In this document: positions 1 through 10,615 of the stretch, in pieces | Layout of the letters: each line of letters opens with the position of its first letter | Position numbering within the stretch: position 1 is the stretch's first letter | NCBI GenBank assembly: GCA_022828595.1 | Contig: JAKGHH010000007.1 | Location: 32,240,356 to 32,304,355 of the forward strand | DNA length: 64,000 nt | From: Nelumbo lutea | Taxonomy: Eukaryota; Streptophyta; Magnoliopsida; Proteales; Nelumbonaceae | Direction: 5' to 3' | Program-made: the position numbers and the translations under genes | Notes under the pieces: model-generated | What the model was told of the DNA's origin: nothing | Databases searched by the model: none | What the model saw: the letters and a program-made list of their open reading frames with translations, nothing else

Positions 1-400
1 AATCAGTTTCTACCTCCTGAGCTGTTACTTTTACTTGATTCTGTTTGTTTGGACCCTCCTAAACCAGATAGAAGAATTTGGTCTTTGACCTTGAATGGCT
101 CCTTCTCTTGTTCTTCCTTCTTTAAGTCCCTTTGTTGTACTCCTTCCCCTTTGTTGTTCCTAGTTAAAGAAGTCTGGTCATGGCCAATTCCACCTAAAAT
201 TGCTGGTTTTTTGTTGGGAAGTGTGTTATTGTAAAATTAATATTGTGGACAATGTACAATAAAAGAGACCTTGTTCATGCTTATCCCCCAATTGGGGCAT
301 TTTATGTAAAGTGCAGAATGAGGATTGTTATCACCTACTGATTTCTTGCTCATTAACAGTAAATATTTGGAATTGGGTTTTTTTGCTGTTTGGGTACAGG
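1..400 (+). pseudogene. LINE ORF2 zinc-binding (zf-RVT) region, broken
   Basis: The frame reads PDRRIWSLTLNGSFSCSSFF, then PIPPKIAGFL, matching the zf-RVT pattern 'D..W....G.FS..S.....W...IP.KI..F'. A second piece at 311-400 reads CYHLLISCSLTVNIWNWVF, matching the end of the domain (HLL.HC..A...W). A stop at 232-234 and a frame change separate the two. In live elements this domain lies between the reverse transcriptase and the RNase H. It is non-functional here. Confidence 0.8.
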
Positions 401-720
401 TGGAACCTGCCTCCTGAAGTAAATCTGCTTTTTGATTCGTCTTTTTTTGGTTGTCCCAACAAAGAGAGGGAAAGTAATATGGAAATGTATTAAGGCAGCC
501 CTCTTATGGACCATTTGGGTAGGAAAGAAATGCCAGGATTTCCTAGGAGAAGGAGAGAAGGAGAGAAGCATCTGCTGAAATAAAGGATTGTAATACTAAC
601 AAGGGCAATCCTTTGGCTAAAAACTACTGATCTCTTTGCGGATTACCCTAGTGATGACCTGTCGAAGGAGTTGGGCAGTCGTGCCTCCACATCATCCAAG
701 AAAAATAGAACACAAGCAAG

Positions 721-1154
721 TTGGTTACCCCCTCCGGAAGGATTTGTAAAGTTGAACCTGATGGGAGCAGTCAAGGCAATCCAGGACCTTTGGGTATAGG
801 AGGGATCTTGAGGAATAAGGATGGCAACATTCTGTCCTTGTTCTCAGGTCCAGTGGGTTATGGAGACTCTACAAGGGCTGAGACATTAGATGTGGTACAA
901 GGACTACAGATTTCCATCCAACTGTGAGTGACTAATTTTGATAGTTGAATGAGACTCTTAAGGTGATTAGTGGGATGGATGTCGAACCCAAAAACTGTTG
1001 TTTGGGGATACAAGACATCATCAAAAAAGTCAAATGGCTTACGAGAACCATGTCAGTTAGCTTTCAGTGGATTAGTAGATCGGCAAATGCTTTGGCAGAT
1101 TCTTTAGCTAAACAAGGGGCTTCAAGGGATTCTCTGTTTTTGGCTAACTTGTAA
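721..1154 (+). pseudogene. LINE RNase H domain, broken
   Basis: This is an RNase H domain of the RVT_3 type, which would degrade the RNA of the RNA/DNA hybrid during retrotransposition. Visible landmarks are PDGSSQGNPGPLGIGGILR with the first catalytic Asp, RAETLDVVQGL with the Glu, and SANALADSLAKQG with the last Asp. A frameshift and stops around 925-945 destroy the block that normally reads E-G-D-S-K, so the third catalytic Asp is lost. The last frame ends at a stop at 1152-1154, about 110 bases before the A-tail, which fits the natural ORF2 end. Confidence 0.85.
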
Positions 1155-1779
1155 CGCAATCTGAAAAGAGTTGGGTTGAACCCACCCTAAAGGGTTTGAA
1201 CCACCTTTAGTGTGCTTCATGCTTGTACTATTCTATCTCTATTTAATAAAATACCATCCCTTCATCAAAAAAAAAAGAATAGATATTAAACTAAATTAGA
1301 ATAGATGTTAGACTAAAAATAATAACGGAATAGATATTATTGCACTAAATTATCATTTTGTTTGTTTATAATATTTTTGTATTCTTATACTAGTCTCTTT
1401 TATTATTTTCTTATTTGTTTGGGTTCAACTGACATATGAGTTGGTGTTGTACGCTTGAACCGTAAAAGCTCAAAACCTGTAACTGATAAGAAAAAAACTC
1501 AAGATTTTATCCAATCAACACACAAGAGCACGAGTGTAGGCTTAGCCTCTAGTACTTTCTATATTCTCTTCTTTTTTATTTTTCTCCTCATAAATATGTT
1601 GATTTTCTATGTTTTGATATGAGGCTTATACTTATTTCATGAGGTTTATGGTAATTGTTAGCTAAATATTATCGCTAATTACTATGAGATCTAGGGAACT
1701 ACCCTAGGATTTATAATTTTTTATTAAAAAAACCGTTTCACCTACTAATAAAAAAAAAAGAAAAAAAGAAAAATAAAAC

Positions 1780-1862
1780 TTAATACCTAGGTGACACCTA
1801 GACAACTAGGTGACCCCCCCCCTTTCGCCTGGTTTTGCTTGGCACCTTGAAAACCATGTCAG
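1780..1862. repeat. Fragment of CCTAGGTGAC-type dispersed repeat
   Basis: A short stretch contains CCTAGGTGACACCTAG and a run of C, then a CTTGGCACCTTGAAAACCATG-like end. A related fragment with GGGCGAGGCAAC and TGCCTTGTCGCTTAGGC lies at about 4225-4300. These are probably pieces of one miniature-element family; no complete copy or target duplication is visible. Confidence 0.35.
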
Positions 1863-1879
1863 ATACTTTGACTCGTAAG

Positions 1880-2935
1880 TTCCCTCCAAATGTGGGGTGG
1901 GTATCAATGCAACATTGATTTGTTCCTAGTGTAGAAAATAGGGTGTTGAGTCTTTCATCATGTTCATTCTGATGTTTGGGGTCAGAGTTTCAGAGTTGAG
2001 TCATTTCATAAAATGGGTTTTAAGTATTTTGTAATTTTCACTGTTGATTATTCAAGAATGACATGGATTTATTTACTGAAGAGTGTTTATATTATAGGCT
2101 ACATTTTAATATTCACATGCTGAGTAGAAATCAATTTGGCTTTTGCATTAAAATATGTTGATCTAATAGGATACAGGAGTATTTCCTTGGTTTCTTTCAA
2201 ATTTGTTTAACTCAACATGATATTATCAATCGGATTTCATTCTCTTACAAACCACAACAAAATGGTGTGCTAGACTGCTAGTGTGGAGAAATCATCATTA
2301 AGTGAATGTTGCTCACTCTTTATTAATGTAGATTCAGTTCCTATATTATATTGGATTGATATATTTCTTGCATCTTATTATCTTATAAATCAAATGCCTA
2401 ACATTGTTATTTCTACTGTATTTCCCTTGTATCATTTTTGTTGTCCACCTCAGGTCTTTAAATACTCTAGGACCAAAAATGTTGTAATTGTTAGTCCTAC
2501 ATCTGATACACTGTTGATGTGCCAAAATTTTACTTTCTTTGAGTCTGTTTCATTTTTCTCGAGTGACCATTAGTCATTAGATTTAGACTTCCTTCATATT
2601 CCATTACCTCTTTGTGTTAATCCAATATTGTTTCAGGAGTTCCCATTCCTTTTGCCCATTGAGAGACCACCTATTAAAAGAGTGTAAAAACATTGCAAGG
2701 TTACAGAGAAAATTCTTCTCCACCAGCATCTTCTTCTCCATTGACAGATCAATGTTTTATTTTACCCAAATCTTCCAGTTGCTCTTTGCAAAGGTAAACG
2801 TCCTATTTAACATTTTATATTCTTCTTTCTCATTGACAGTTTGTGTCACCATTATTTGTTCCTAGTCCTTGTTCTATTTAGGAAGCCCTTGCCCCCTGGA
2901 TAGAAATAAGCTATGGAAGAGGAAATTTTTCTCAA
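1880..2935 (+). mobile_element. Ty1/copia fragment (integrase into reverse transcriptase), decayed
   Basis: Scattered frames follow copia pol order. First is integrase core: HSDVWGQSF, then YFVIFTVDYSRMTWIYLLKS (DVWG with a catalytic Asp, and the DYSR..W.Y block). Next is SYKPQQNGV at about 2250, the usual end of the core, but the catalytic Glu just after it is replaced by a stop region. ASYYLINQMPN at about 2365 matches the AAYLINRMP block, and TFFESVSFF at about 2540 matches the chromodomain-like region. Near 2885-2920 EALAPWIE and an AMEEE-like block mark the start of the reverse transcriptase. Most of RT, RNase H and both LTRs are absent. Confidence 0.8.
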
Positions 2936-3390
2936 GTCAGTATTGTATGCAATTAAGTGCTATAATTCATAAGTAATTGGCTACTGTACGTAATTTTCTT
3001 CAGTAGCATACTAAGAATATGGTATACAACTTGATGTTATTCTATTCATTAATGAAGTAAAGATGGAGAAAATGTCATAACTTAAAAGTGACAAAAAGGC
3101 AAGTTGGGGTTTCTGGCTCATCATCTGAGAGGAAGGTCAAGTGACAATTTCATAGTGGCAAGGGTAAGTTGGTTACTCATAGTGAGAATTGAAATTAAGA
3201 TAAGTCATAAAACCAAGAATTAAAGAGAGTTGCATACCCCACCAAAGCATCACTGTACCTCTGTTGTTTGGTTAGATTTTCACCTGGGATAACCTTACAA
3301 TCCTCACATGTTAACTATTCTATTCTTCTACTTAGAAAAGAATCTTTTTAGTCACAACCAAGAATTCAAGACAGACAGTTGCAAGCCCAC
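2936..3390. other. No gene recognised
   Basis: The segment after the copia fragment is AT-rich and full of stops in all frames. I see no domain, tail or repeat boundary in it; it may be further decayed copia sequence. Confidence 0.4.
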
Positions 3391-3403
3391 AAGTTAATGA
3401 TAT

Positions 3404-3428
3404 CTTTCTTTCTTTCTTTCTTTCTTTT
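3404..3428. repeat. (CTTT)n microsatellite
   Basis: About six tandem CTTT units, continuing into a short T-run. On the minus strand it reads GAAA and lies just past the LINE remnant. Confidence 0.85.
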
Positions 3429-3429
3429 T

Positions 3430-3885
3430 TGACAAATAAGTTAATGATAGCTTCTTCCGAACTCCTTTTCTTCTCAAAAAGATGAGAATTCCTTTCAGAG
3501 GGATCACTGCCCAGGTTGCCTTTACAATCCTGTTAATATCCAGAACATATTTGCTGTTAAGATTTGCGACCAGAATTAAAAAAAAAAAAACTTCCACCAA
3601 AGTACGGTAAGCAAATTTGCCACTGGATAGCATTTGGATAATGAGTCTAAGTCATAAACAGGTGATCAGAAGACTCACACTGCTACACATAGGACACATC
3701 AAGTTGCTCAGATCCATACCCCTTATCAGGAAAAGAATTTTATTTTTGATGGAGCTACAATGCCCCAGATGTCCTTATCAGGAAATTCAGGTCTTCCTAC
3801 CACAATCAAGTTTCTGCATAAGGATTTCACAGAGAAAACCCCAGAATTGTGCCACTTCCACTTCCTCACATCCTTGATCTGATAA
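3430..3885 (-). pseudogene. LINE zinc-binding (zf-RVT) relic
   Basis: On the minus strand, starting near 3880, the frame reads RKWKWHNSGVFSVKSL, then DKDIWGIVAPSKIKFFS, matching 'W....SG.FSVKS......IW...P.KI.FF'. Further on CPMC and, after a frame change, ESSDHLFM match the CPMC....ES..HL block. Below about 3620 the similarity fades, though a 79-codon open frame continues to 3394. No RT or RNase H is attached, so this is an isolated fragment. The order and spacing of the motifs make the call fairly safe despite the frameshifts. Confidence 0.7.
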
Positions 3886-4224
3886 TCTTTCATCAAATAA
3901 ATATGAACTTCATATCAGAACATAAAAATTCAAGGTATTCATGTTCCGGAAAATAAGAAAGAAAAGAGAGCTTAGAAAAAATAAAAGGCTGACCCCTATT
4001 TTTGTCCTAGGAGAAGAAGAATCTTGTATTTTGATTGGATAAAATCTTTCAGTTCTCACTTATTGGTTCAGGTTTTGAAGTGTTAAAGAGTTCAAGAAGG
4101 CATGCACTGATATGAAAATGTTGTAAACCCACAAAATGAATAATTTAGTCTAATAATGTCTATTGTAATATTATTAATATCATAAAATAAAAATATAAAA
4201 TTTTATATGACACCTTGTTCAGAA

Positions 4225-4300
4225 ATATCTAGGTGCTTGGGCGAGGCAACTCACTCTGGGTGCCTTGTCGCTTAGGCATTGCCTTGACAATTATGTTATT
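4225..4300. repeat. Fragment of GGCGAGGCAAC / TGCCTTGTCGC repeat
   Basis: Compact GC-rich island in AT-rich DNA, with GGGCGAGGCAACTC and TGCCTTGTCGCTTAGG. It resembles the short repeat near 1780-1862. Confidence 0.35.
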
Positions 4301-4599
4301 CAATTAGTCTATCTAGCAAAATTTTCTTCAGGCTTTCATCTATCCTTTTGAGGTGCATAAACACTAATTATGTCAATATATCTTCTTCTGAAATGAATTT
4401 TATCGATATAATTCTATCTGCTTTTGTTCAACTTCTACTTCATGTTTTAAATCTTTGTATATTTTAATATTCTCACTCCATTTTTATCAATATCTCTACT
4501 GAGTTCTATTCATTAATCTCCTACTTTTTAACTTCTCCATCTTCTAACTTGTAAACATTTTATGTGAATTTATCTTATTTTCATTCTATTAACTAGGTC

Positions 4600-5400
4600 T
4601 ATGCTTATACCAGTCAAGGTTCTGAGGATCCATGCTATTATATGAATTGTCTTTTGGACTAATTTCTTTACCTTACCCGTTGAAGTGCAAGAACCCTTCC
4701 TTATATATCATTACAGCACAGCATACACATTTATCACTGCAGTCTGTGTTGGTGAAATGTGTCATCAACTGGAGAATACCCTAGCATTGCACAAATGATT
4801 CAAGATCTGTATTCATATTGGATTGTCCAAGGTCAGCTGCCAACCTGACACAATCCTCTTCCTTTATTTGAGCTTGGGACCAGCAGTGTATGACAAGCTG
4901 CAATAGTGGAGTTGTGCTTGTGCATTACCTCCACATCCTCATCTTTGATGGGTTGGGACCTACCCAGATGACTTTCGATAGAAACCGGGTTTGGGGAGAA
5001 GCCATAGGGCAAAGGGCTAAAGAGGAGCTGAAGGAACTAAGAGGAAACCTCTTCCAAACAGGACAGAAGCTTAATTGCTTCTTTCACCATATTTATGATA
5101 ATGAGTATTCCTCCTAAATCCAAAATTCCAATGGAGACCCTTGGAAGGAAGGCAAAACTGGAGGTGGGACAATTCTTGATATATGAAATGGAGTAAATTC
5201 TATGGAGCTTTTATCTTTACAGGGATATTTACAAATCTCCTCAATACCTGTAGCAGACCAACTAGATTTTGAGATTAGCAGCTTAAAGTCAGACATGATC
5301 CATGTCTCTAATCTCTATACAAGGACAATGAGACTTTATTTTAACGTCTTTGACTATCCCCTTGATGCTCAAAACATCAGGTCAGCTTAAGAGTTGTCTA
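4600..5400. other. Unassigned segment with coding-like composition
   Basis: This stretch is richer in GC than its surroundings and has open frames of 60-75 codons on both strands (4890-5117 plus, 5114-5296 minus, 5202-5390 plus). None shows a motif I recognise, and adjoining frames are closed. It could be an eroded transposon ORF or a gene relic; I cannot choose. Confidence 0.3.
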
Positions 5401-6068
5401 GTTTAACACCACTTAAATACTAGCTGTACAAGACCCCAGTCCGTTAGTACACTATAGCTCATTATTACATTACTTGTTAGCATCTGTACTTAGATGCCAT
5501 TAGGCATACTACCCATCAGCATTTATCATGTTTGTAGCTATGACTTGTGTCACTCAGCATTAACCGACTGCAGTCTGTTACTCATTTGTGCCTAACTATC
5601 GCCCTCGATGTCGCATGCACTTCGTTGTCATATATTCTCATGTTTTATCGGAAAACATTTCGTTATTTCGTATAATCGTGCATCCTTTGCAGAAGGCTAT
5701 CTGCCGGTTAACTTTCATACTTGACAAATGACATTTGCATTTGATAAACCATCTAATCACATTTTGGCAAATCTTTTCAACTGGTCTACATGCTAATCCT
5801 TTCAGCCAGAAGGTAATAAGAATCCATTTTAATCAGAAACCCACCTTGATTAAGCTGGTCGATTTACCTAGCATCTTTCATGGCCAACCAAATGGTAAGA
5901 GTTTCATCTTGATTAAAGCATTGGAGTCAAATTCTCAAATCAACAGTTTGCAAAATATTTAGGATTTTATGGAAGTTATTCCTTAATTGGCATGTGCAGA
6001 ACTGAAAATGTGACGGCAGGCTTACCAATGATTTGTCAAGCTTCGATTTGTTAAAACAGGACAAGTGC

Positions 6069-6111
<43 letters not shown>

Positions 6112-6650
6112 CAAGCATGCAGTTCAGCAGCTTGCTTGTAACTTGTTAAACAGTTCAAATTACCATTAGATCATGGAAAATGGAATTTGCATCGCCTCGG
6201 GAACGTGGTTTGATTTTGAATGTCATTTTCCTTCCATCTTTCTTTGATAAATCCATTGAGAAATTAAAGGCATTGCTTGGCAAGTTTTTTAGAAAGATCT
6301 TTCAATAGCTCTTAAGGCCAAAAGACGTATTTAACTTTTGGAGTCTCGTCTTTAAAGACAAAGACGTATTGGTAAGCGGCTTGGCCTATTGGGCTTTTAA
6401 AAACCGTTTAGAGGTTATTTATCACGGGAAATTTTTACAACTTTCCATTTGAAGTTTTTTGAATGTTGGCGTCTTCAGTATTTTTTGGGTCTTTCCAGCT
6501 TTTGTTTATCAAACAGACAGAAAAAAAAAAAAAAAAAAAACTGATTTTTGGTCATTCAAGCTTGAAGGCCAGAAAACCACATGGAAAGAGTTGCCAAATG
6601 CTGTCACAATAATCTTGATAATCCATACCACTAAGCCATCTTCCTTCTTA
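5400..6650. other. No gene recognised
   Basis: Intergenic DNA holding a (GA)n microsatellite and a 20-base A-run (6521-6540). The 75-codon frame at 5735-5962 has no recognisable domain. Confidence 0.4.
6072..6109. repeat. (GA)n microsatellite
   Basis: About 18 uninterrupted GA units. Long pure GA tracts are common in plant intergenic DNA; this one is likely to vary in length between individuals. Confidence 0.95.
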
Positions 6651-7324
6651 TGATAATAAGTGAAATAAAATAACTTTTATTAACTTTAGTATTTACATGT
6701 AATTCAAATAAATAATACTATTTTAACAACAACACTAAAAATTTAAAAAATAATATTCAAAAAAATTTAAAATAATATTTTTTTAAATTAACATTTTATA
6801 AACTAATGGAATAAATAATCTAACAAATCTATATTAAAATCAAAATGTTTGCAAAATATCTGAGAATATAATATTAAATTGGATCTATCTAATCTACATT
6901 TATATCAAAAAATGATTTCTATTTTTAGAAAAATTATAAAAACAAAAACATTAATAATGGAATAAACATTTTAGTAATTAAAAGTTATGAATTTGCATAT
7001 GATATGTATTTTAGAAATTTTAATAGATTTGATATATTTTAAATTGAGATGATATGCTTTTATAAATTATTAGTTGACATTTTGATTTACGTTTGAGAAT
7101 TTAATATTTGGTTGATTTTTTTAATAATGTAAAAAAGTAAAAATAGTAAAATAAAAAATAATTGATATAATAGTTAAAATATAATATGTATATATGTTTT
7201 GTGCTTAGGACTCTTAATTGATGCATTATCAATAAAATTGCATGATATATATGCATCCTGCTATATTAATTGTAATATAATTCATATACACCATTAAAAT
7301 ATATATTTTTTATGTATTTATACA
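6650..7324. other. AT-rich low-complexity DNA, nothing recognised
   Basis: Strongly AT-rich sequence with short A and T runs. No open frame, inverted ends or tandem unit stands out. Confidence 0.5.
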
Positions 7325-7399
7325 TTATTTATGGTTGTTTGATCTTAAATTGAGTGTTATTGATATGGAATTTGTACTAGTTTTTTTAATGTATTTAAG

Positions 7400-7531
7400 C
7401 ATTTTCATATTTTTGTCCATACCCATGTGTTTCCAAAATGTATCCATATCCGTATCCATATCTGTATTTGAGTTCCAATATGATGCCTGATACCGATACC
7501 GATATTGATATTTTGATCCTTGTGAAGACAT
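7400..7531. repeat. GATAC/GTATC-rich repetitive stretch
   Basis: It contains repeated CCATATCCGTATCCATATC and GATACCGATACCGATATTG steps ending in TATTTTGATCCTTGTGAAG. The same ending (TATTTTGATC.TT) recurs at 15517-15535 and 16755-16775, and a related piece begins at 9001, so this is a dispersed repeat. The open frame on the minus strand simply translates the repeat. Confidence 0.5.
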
Positions 7532-7576
7532 GAACTAATCAAGGCTCCCTTTCTATATAAGGGCATAAAACCTAAG

Positions 7577-8172
7577 GCTACATTTGAATGCAGAGTAAAT
7601 ATAATTTTACACCATTGGAGTTATACACTGAACAATTTAAAAGTTAGGGCCTATTCGTTTCCTCTTAATTCTTATTATTTTAATTTTAAGAGAAAAATGG
7701 GTGTTTATTTTCTCTTATTTCTTATTTTTTAAAGTGCAATCATATAATTTTTTGTTTTCCAATGATACCCCCAAAAAGACACAAAAACTCTCATATATGG
7801 GGTCAAAATAGATATTTGATAATTTTTAGAATTAGGAATTCAAAACAATATTCTTTGCATTTAGAGTTCAAAGGAAAGAAAAATTCACCAATGCCAATGT
7901 AATTATTGCACTTTCAGATGTTAGACTTCAAAGCAAATGAATAGACCCTTACACTCAATGTAAATGAAACTTGAGATTATCGATTTAAATGTTTACATCG
8001 TTTTTATCAAAAACAATGTTGACATTGATTATCAATGTAAAACTCAACGTGAGTGGAGTTTTACATCAATTTTTAGTATTTAATTACACTTCATCCAAAC
8101 AACTACAAAACCATACCGGAATGTAATATAACACTAGTCCAATATTTACACCACAAACAAAAGCAGCTTAAG
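7577..8172. mobile_element. Miniature element nested in the gypsy LTR
   Basis: This block interrupts the LTR relative to its paralogue at 9332-9730. Its ends are weakly inverted: GGCTACATTTGAATG and TTTTACACC on the left against CATCCAAACAACTAC and GGAGTTTTACATC on the right. It is itself interrupted by the element at 7646-7950. No coding capacity. The boundary is inferred mainly from the LTR comparison. Confidence 0.45.
7646..7950. mobile_element. Miniature inverted-repeat element, family M2, copy 1
   Basis: About 305 bp with inverted ends AGGGCCTATTCGTTT (left) and AAATGAATAGACCCTT (right). A second copy lies at 22683-22978; the two share AATTTTTTGTTTTCCAATGA, CTCATATATG.GGTCAAAAT, and AATTATTGCACTTTCAG. 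The ends resemble hAT-class miniature elements, but I could not define an 8 bp target duplication. It has no coding capacity. Confidence 0.65.
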
Positions 8173-8445
8173 GTATGACATGGTAGAACACCTTACCTCA
8201 TACTTACACTCTACGAGCTCATAGTTTTGCCTTCCTCTGCTCTTCCTCTCCTTGTTTGACTTGAGCGCTCATATCTCACCCCAAGGAAAGAACTCTGAGG
8301 TCTCTAACATTGTTTTGTGCTTGTAGGTTGCTAGAGTCAAAAGTCTTTCATCCTTCTTGTTGCAAATCTTAGTAACAAATGGTGTTGTTTATGACAAATG
8401 ATTAATATAATGCTCATGGCACCTAGATCACAAAACACTTAGGCC

Positions 8446-8826
8446 CCGTTCGCTTTTTGATAAGTTACTAATCCGGGTAAATGCAGTTTACCTGGGTAAG
8501 TTTTTCTTAGGAAACACTTACCCTATAAGTGCATTTACCCATGTTCTTTTGTTTCTCGTGTAAACAAGGCAATGACCATTTTAACCATAAAAATCCATTA
8601 TTAAAAAGGGCATTTTTGTACCATTCAAGTGTTGGCAACTTTCCCCTGGGTGGAAAAGTTATTTACCCACCTAGGAGATGGGTATCACTTACCCCTAGGA
8701 AAATAAACTTTCCATGATCCCCACATAAATCTGAAAAAAGAACATGGGATTCTTGGTCAATGGGAACCAAAATCCCATTGACCAACTGTCCCCCCTCTCA
8801 AAATCCGAAAAAAGAGCACCCCCTTA
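8446..8826. mobile_element. Miniature inverted-repeat element, family M1, copy 1
   Basis: About 380 bp. The left end GGCCCCGTTCGCTTTTTGAT is roughly inverted in the right end AAAAAAGAGCACCCCC. Copy 2 lies at 31793-32160 and shares GGTAA..GCA.TTACCT, TTTTTCTTAGGAAACAC, GACCATTTTAACCATAAAAA and GAGATGGGTATCACTTACC. A perfect 13 bp stem at 8753-8785 (TTGGTCAATGGGA / TCCCATTGACCAA) is kept in both copies. The terminal GGCCCC..TT type end is hAT-like. Noncoding. Confidence 0.65.
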
Positions 8827-8874
8827 AACCTAAATGAAGTCACAAAGAATGGCCTGAGCTGACCTGCAAACAGT

Positions 8875-9000
8875 TGTCTCGCATGTGGTCAACCTGTGTG
8901 ACAACATCCACAAACAACCAACAATGTCCATAAATGGCCAACCTACTTGACAATGTTTGTGAAAGGCCGACTTTCAAACAACCAACCTATGTGACAATCA
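8875..9000. repeat. Imperfect minisatellite, unit about 40-45 bp
   Basis: About three diverged units with the shared words TGGTCAACCT / GGCCAACCTA, TGTGACAA / CTTGACAAT and ACAAACAACCAAC. The units differ at many positions, so the array is old. Confidence 0.5.
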
Positions 9001-9331
9001 AGGTTTGAAGTATCGATATGATGCATTTGATACATCAATATATCTATTAGTATCAACTATAACTGACATGAGATATGCTACAATTGGAGGTGTACCCTAC
9101 CAGTCATCATATATATTGGAGGTGTATCCTACCAGCCAAATTGGCTGGCTGAACCTAGACCGACCTGTTAGCCCAAAAAGATAAATGGACTACTTGGTAC
9201 TTCTTTCAGCCATGCCAAAATTACTGACTTGACTGATGAGGAATGAAGAGATTAGCAAGGGACACATGTTTATTGTGGACCATGATAACCTAATAATGGA
9301 ACCATTAGTGCGACCATTTTGGGAGAAGACT

Positions 9332-9730
9332 GAGCCGATTAAGGCTCCCCTTATATGAGGGCACAGGACCTAAGAAACAATTAGACATGTTCATGAGCCG
9401 GGCTCGGACTTGGCTTTTGAAAATTTGGATGAGGCTGGCCCAAAGACCGAGCCCGATATAGTGTAAGTCAGGCCCGAAGCCCTACCCGTAAACAGGTCTA
9501 GAAATGACATAGAACACCTCAACTCGTACTTACACTCTATGAGCTCATAGTTCTACACTTCTATCTTTCTTTGTTCTTCCTTATTCATCTAATTAACTTG
9601 AGTGCCGGAGAGCCCACCTCAAGGAAAGAAATCCAGGGTCTTTGACATTGTTTTGTCTTTACAGGTCGCTAGAGCCTGAGGACTTCCAGCCCTCTCCTTC
9701 GTTGCAGATCTGAGCAGCATCCACCATGAA
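9332..9730 (+). mobile_element. Gypsy-type LTR fragment, second copy
   Basis: This is a paralogue of the LTR pieces at 7535-7576 and 8173-8400, in the same orientation. It carries AAGGCTCCCCTTATATGAGGGCA, TACTTACACTCTATGAGCTC, GAGTGCCGGAGAGCC, CTCAAGGAAAGAA, GACATTGTTTTGTC, GGTCGCTAGAGCC, GACTTCCAGCCC and GTTGCAGATCTGAGCAGC. It is interrupted by a small element at 9393-9493. No gag or pol sequence adjoins it, so it is a solo LTR or a truncated end. Confidence 0.5.
9393..9493. mobile_element. Short GAGCC-rich miniature element
   Basis: About 100 bp, with inverted ends TAGACATGTTCA (left) and TAAACAGGTCTA (right) and a GAGCCGGGCTCGG palindrome inside. It breaks the LTR copy at a point where the other copy is continuous. 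Flanks GAAACAAT and GAAATGAC agree at 5 of 8 positions, a weak 8 bp duplication. Confidence 0.5.
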
Positions 9731-9949
9731 CTTCAAGACTTGGTGCTGGAAATGTTTACATCGCTAGATTCAACCACTGATTTAAGAGAACCCATTCCAA
9801 AGAAAACAATAAAAAATAACTTGTAGAGCTAAAACCGTTTCTCTTGTGCTTCATTTGGCCTGCACATAGTGAATTTTCGTGAAATAACGTTTTTTGTTTA
9901 AATCCTATATTCCTGCAGTGAAAAAAAAAAAAAAAAGCTTTCATCTAGG

Positions 9950-10350
9950 TAGGGGTGCCAATGGACCAGTTTTGGATTGGACCCCATCCAAACCAAAATC
10001 AATTTAGACAGATTGGACAGACCAACAAGATATATTGAATTGGATCAGTCCAGACTTAATGTTACAAAGTATTTATTGGATTGAATCAGACCCAGCCATC
10101 CTTAATAAATTTATACTAGAATTGGATTGAACTGGTCTGTTGATAGAAAATAAGAATATAGGTGTCAATGGATCAGGTTTGGGTTAGAATCAATCTAAAT
10201 TAAAACAAATTTGAACAGACTAGATGGTCCACACATTGAATTGGGTCGGTCCAAAATATTCATTGGATTGGATTGGACCTGGTCCATTTGTAATGGACTG
10301 ACATTGGACTGGATCAGATTGGACCAAATCGAGTCCAATTGACACCCTTA
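9950..10350. mobile_element. hAT-type miniature element with 8 bp target duplication
   Basis: A 401 bp element with inverted ends TAGGGGTGCCAATGGACC (left) and CAATTGACACCCTTA (right), flanked by CATCTAGG (9942-9949) and CATCTAGT (10351-10358), an 8 bp duplication with one mismatch. The interior is built from repeated TTGGA(T/C)(C/T)GG words and holds a second end-like copy near 10157. The 8 bp duplication and TAGGGGTG.CAA ends are the hAT pattern. Noncoding. Confidence 0.75.
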
Positions 10351-10615
10351 CATCTAGTATTTTCTCTAATTTTGTTGTTATTTTCTGTTTAGAGTGTTAC
10401 TCTATAACAATTAACAAGCTACAAATTTAATCTTGTTTATGCATGTTGTAGGATTGAAAGTGGCAGCAGATCTATCTAAATGAAGATATCTTTCGATCTT
10501 TGATAAACTTTTTTTATTCATTAAAGCAAATGTTGTTCTTAATTATTAGAATCCACTACCCTTAAACGGTTTTTTTACAGATCTCTGATAAATCTCTTCT
10601 ATTTAATTTAGGGTT

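Larger units (their letters stand above)
1..1275 (+). mobile_element. LINE (L1-class, RNase H-bearing) 3' end, cut by window edge
   Basis: This is the 3' part of a dead plant non-LTR retrotransposon that starts before the window. In order it holds a reverse-transcriptase zinc-binding region (1 to about 400), a gap, an RNase H domain (721-1154), a short 3'UTR and an A-rich tail at about 1266-1275. Several stops and frameshifts separate the pieces, so no ORF2 protein can be made. The A-run followed by unrelated AT-rich DNA supports this as the true 3' terminus. Family assignment rests on the order zf-RVT then RNase H, typical of plant L1-class LINEs. Confidence 0.88.
7535..8400 (+). mobile_element. 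Gypsy-type LTR fragment, split by nested elements
   Basis: The two outer parts (7535-7576 and 8173-8400) match the two parts of the segment at 9332-9730. Shared landmarks are AAGGCTCCC, TATA(A/T).GAGGGCA-like DNA, TACTTACACTCTA.GAGCTC, CTTGAG.GC, TCACCCCAAGGAAAGAA, and ACATTGTTTTGT followed by GGT.GCTAGAG. This arrangement (TATA region, then a GAGC..C.GAG block, then a CATTGTTTTGT junction) resembles the R/U5 part of Tat-lineage Ty3/gypsy LTRs. That lineage call is inference. A TATATAAGGG at 7552-7561 would be the LTR promoter. Confidence 0.5.
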
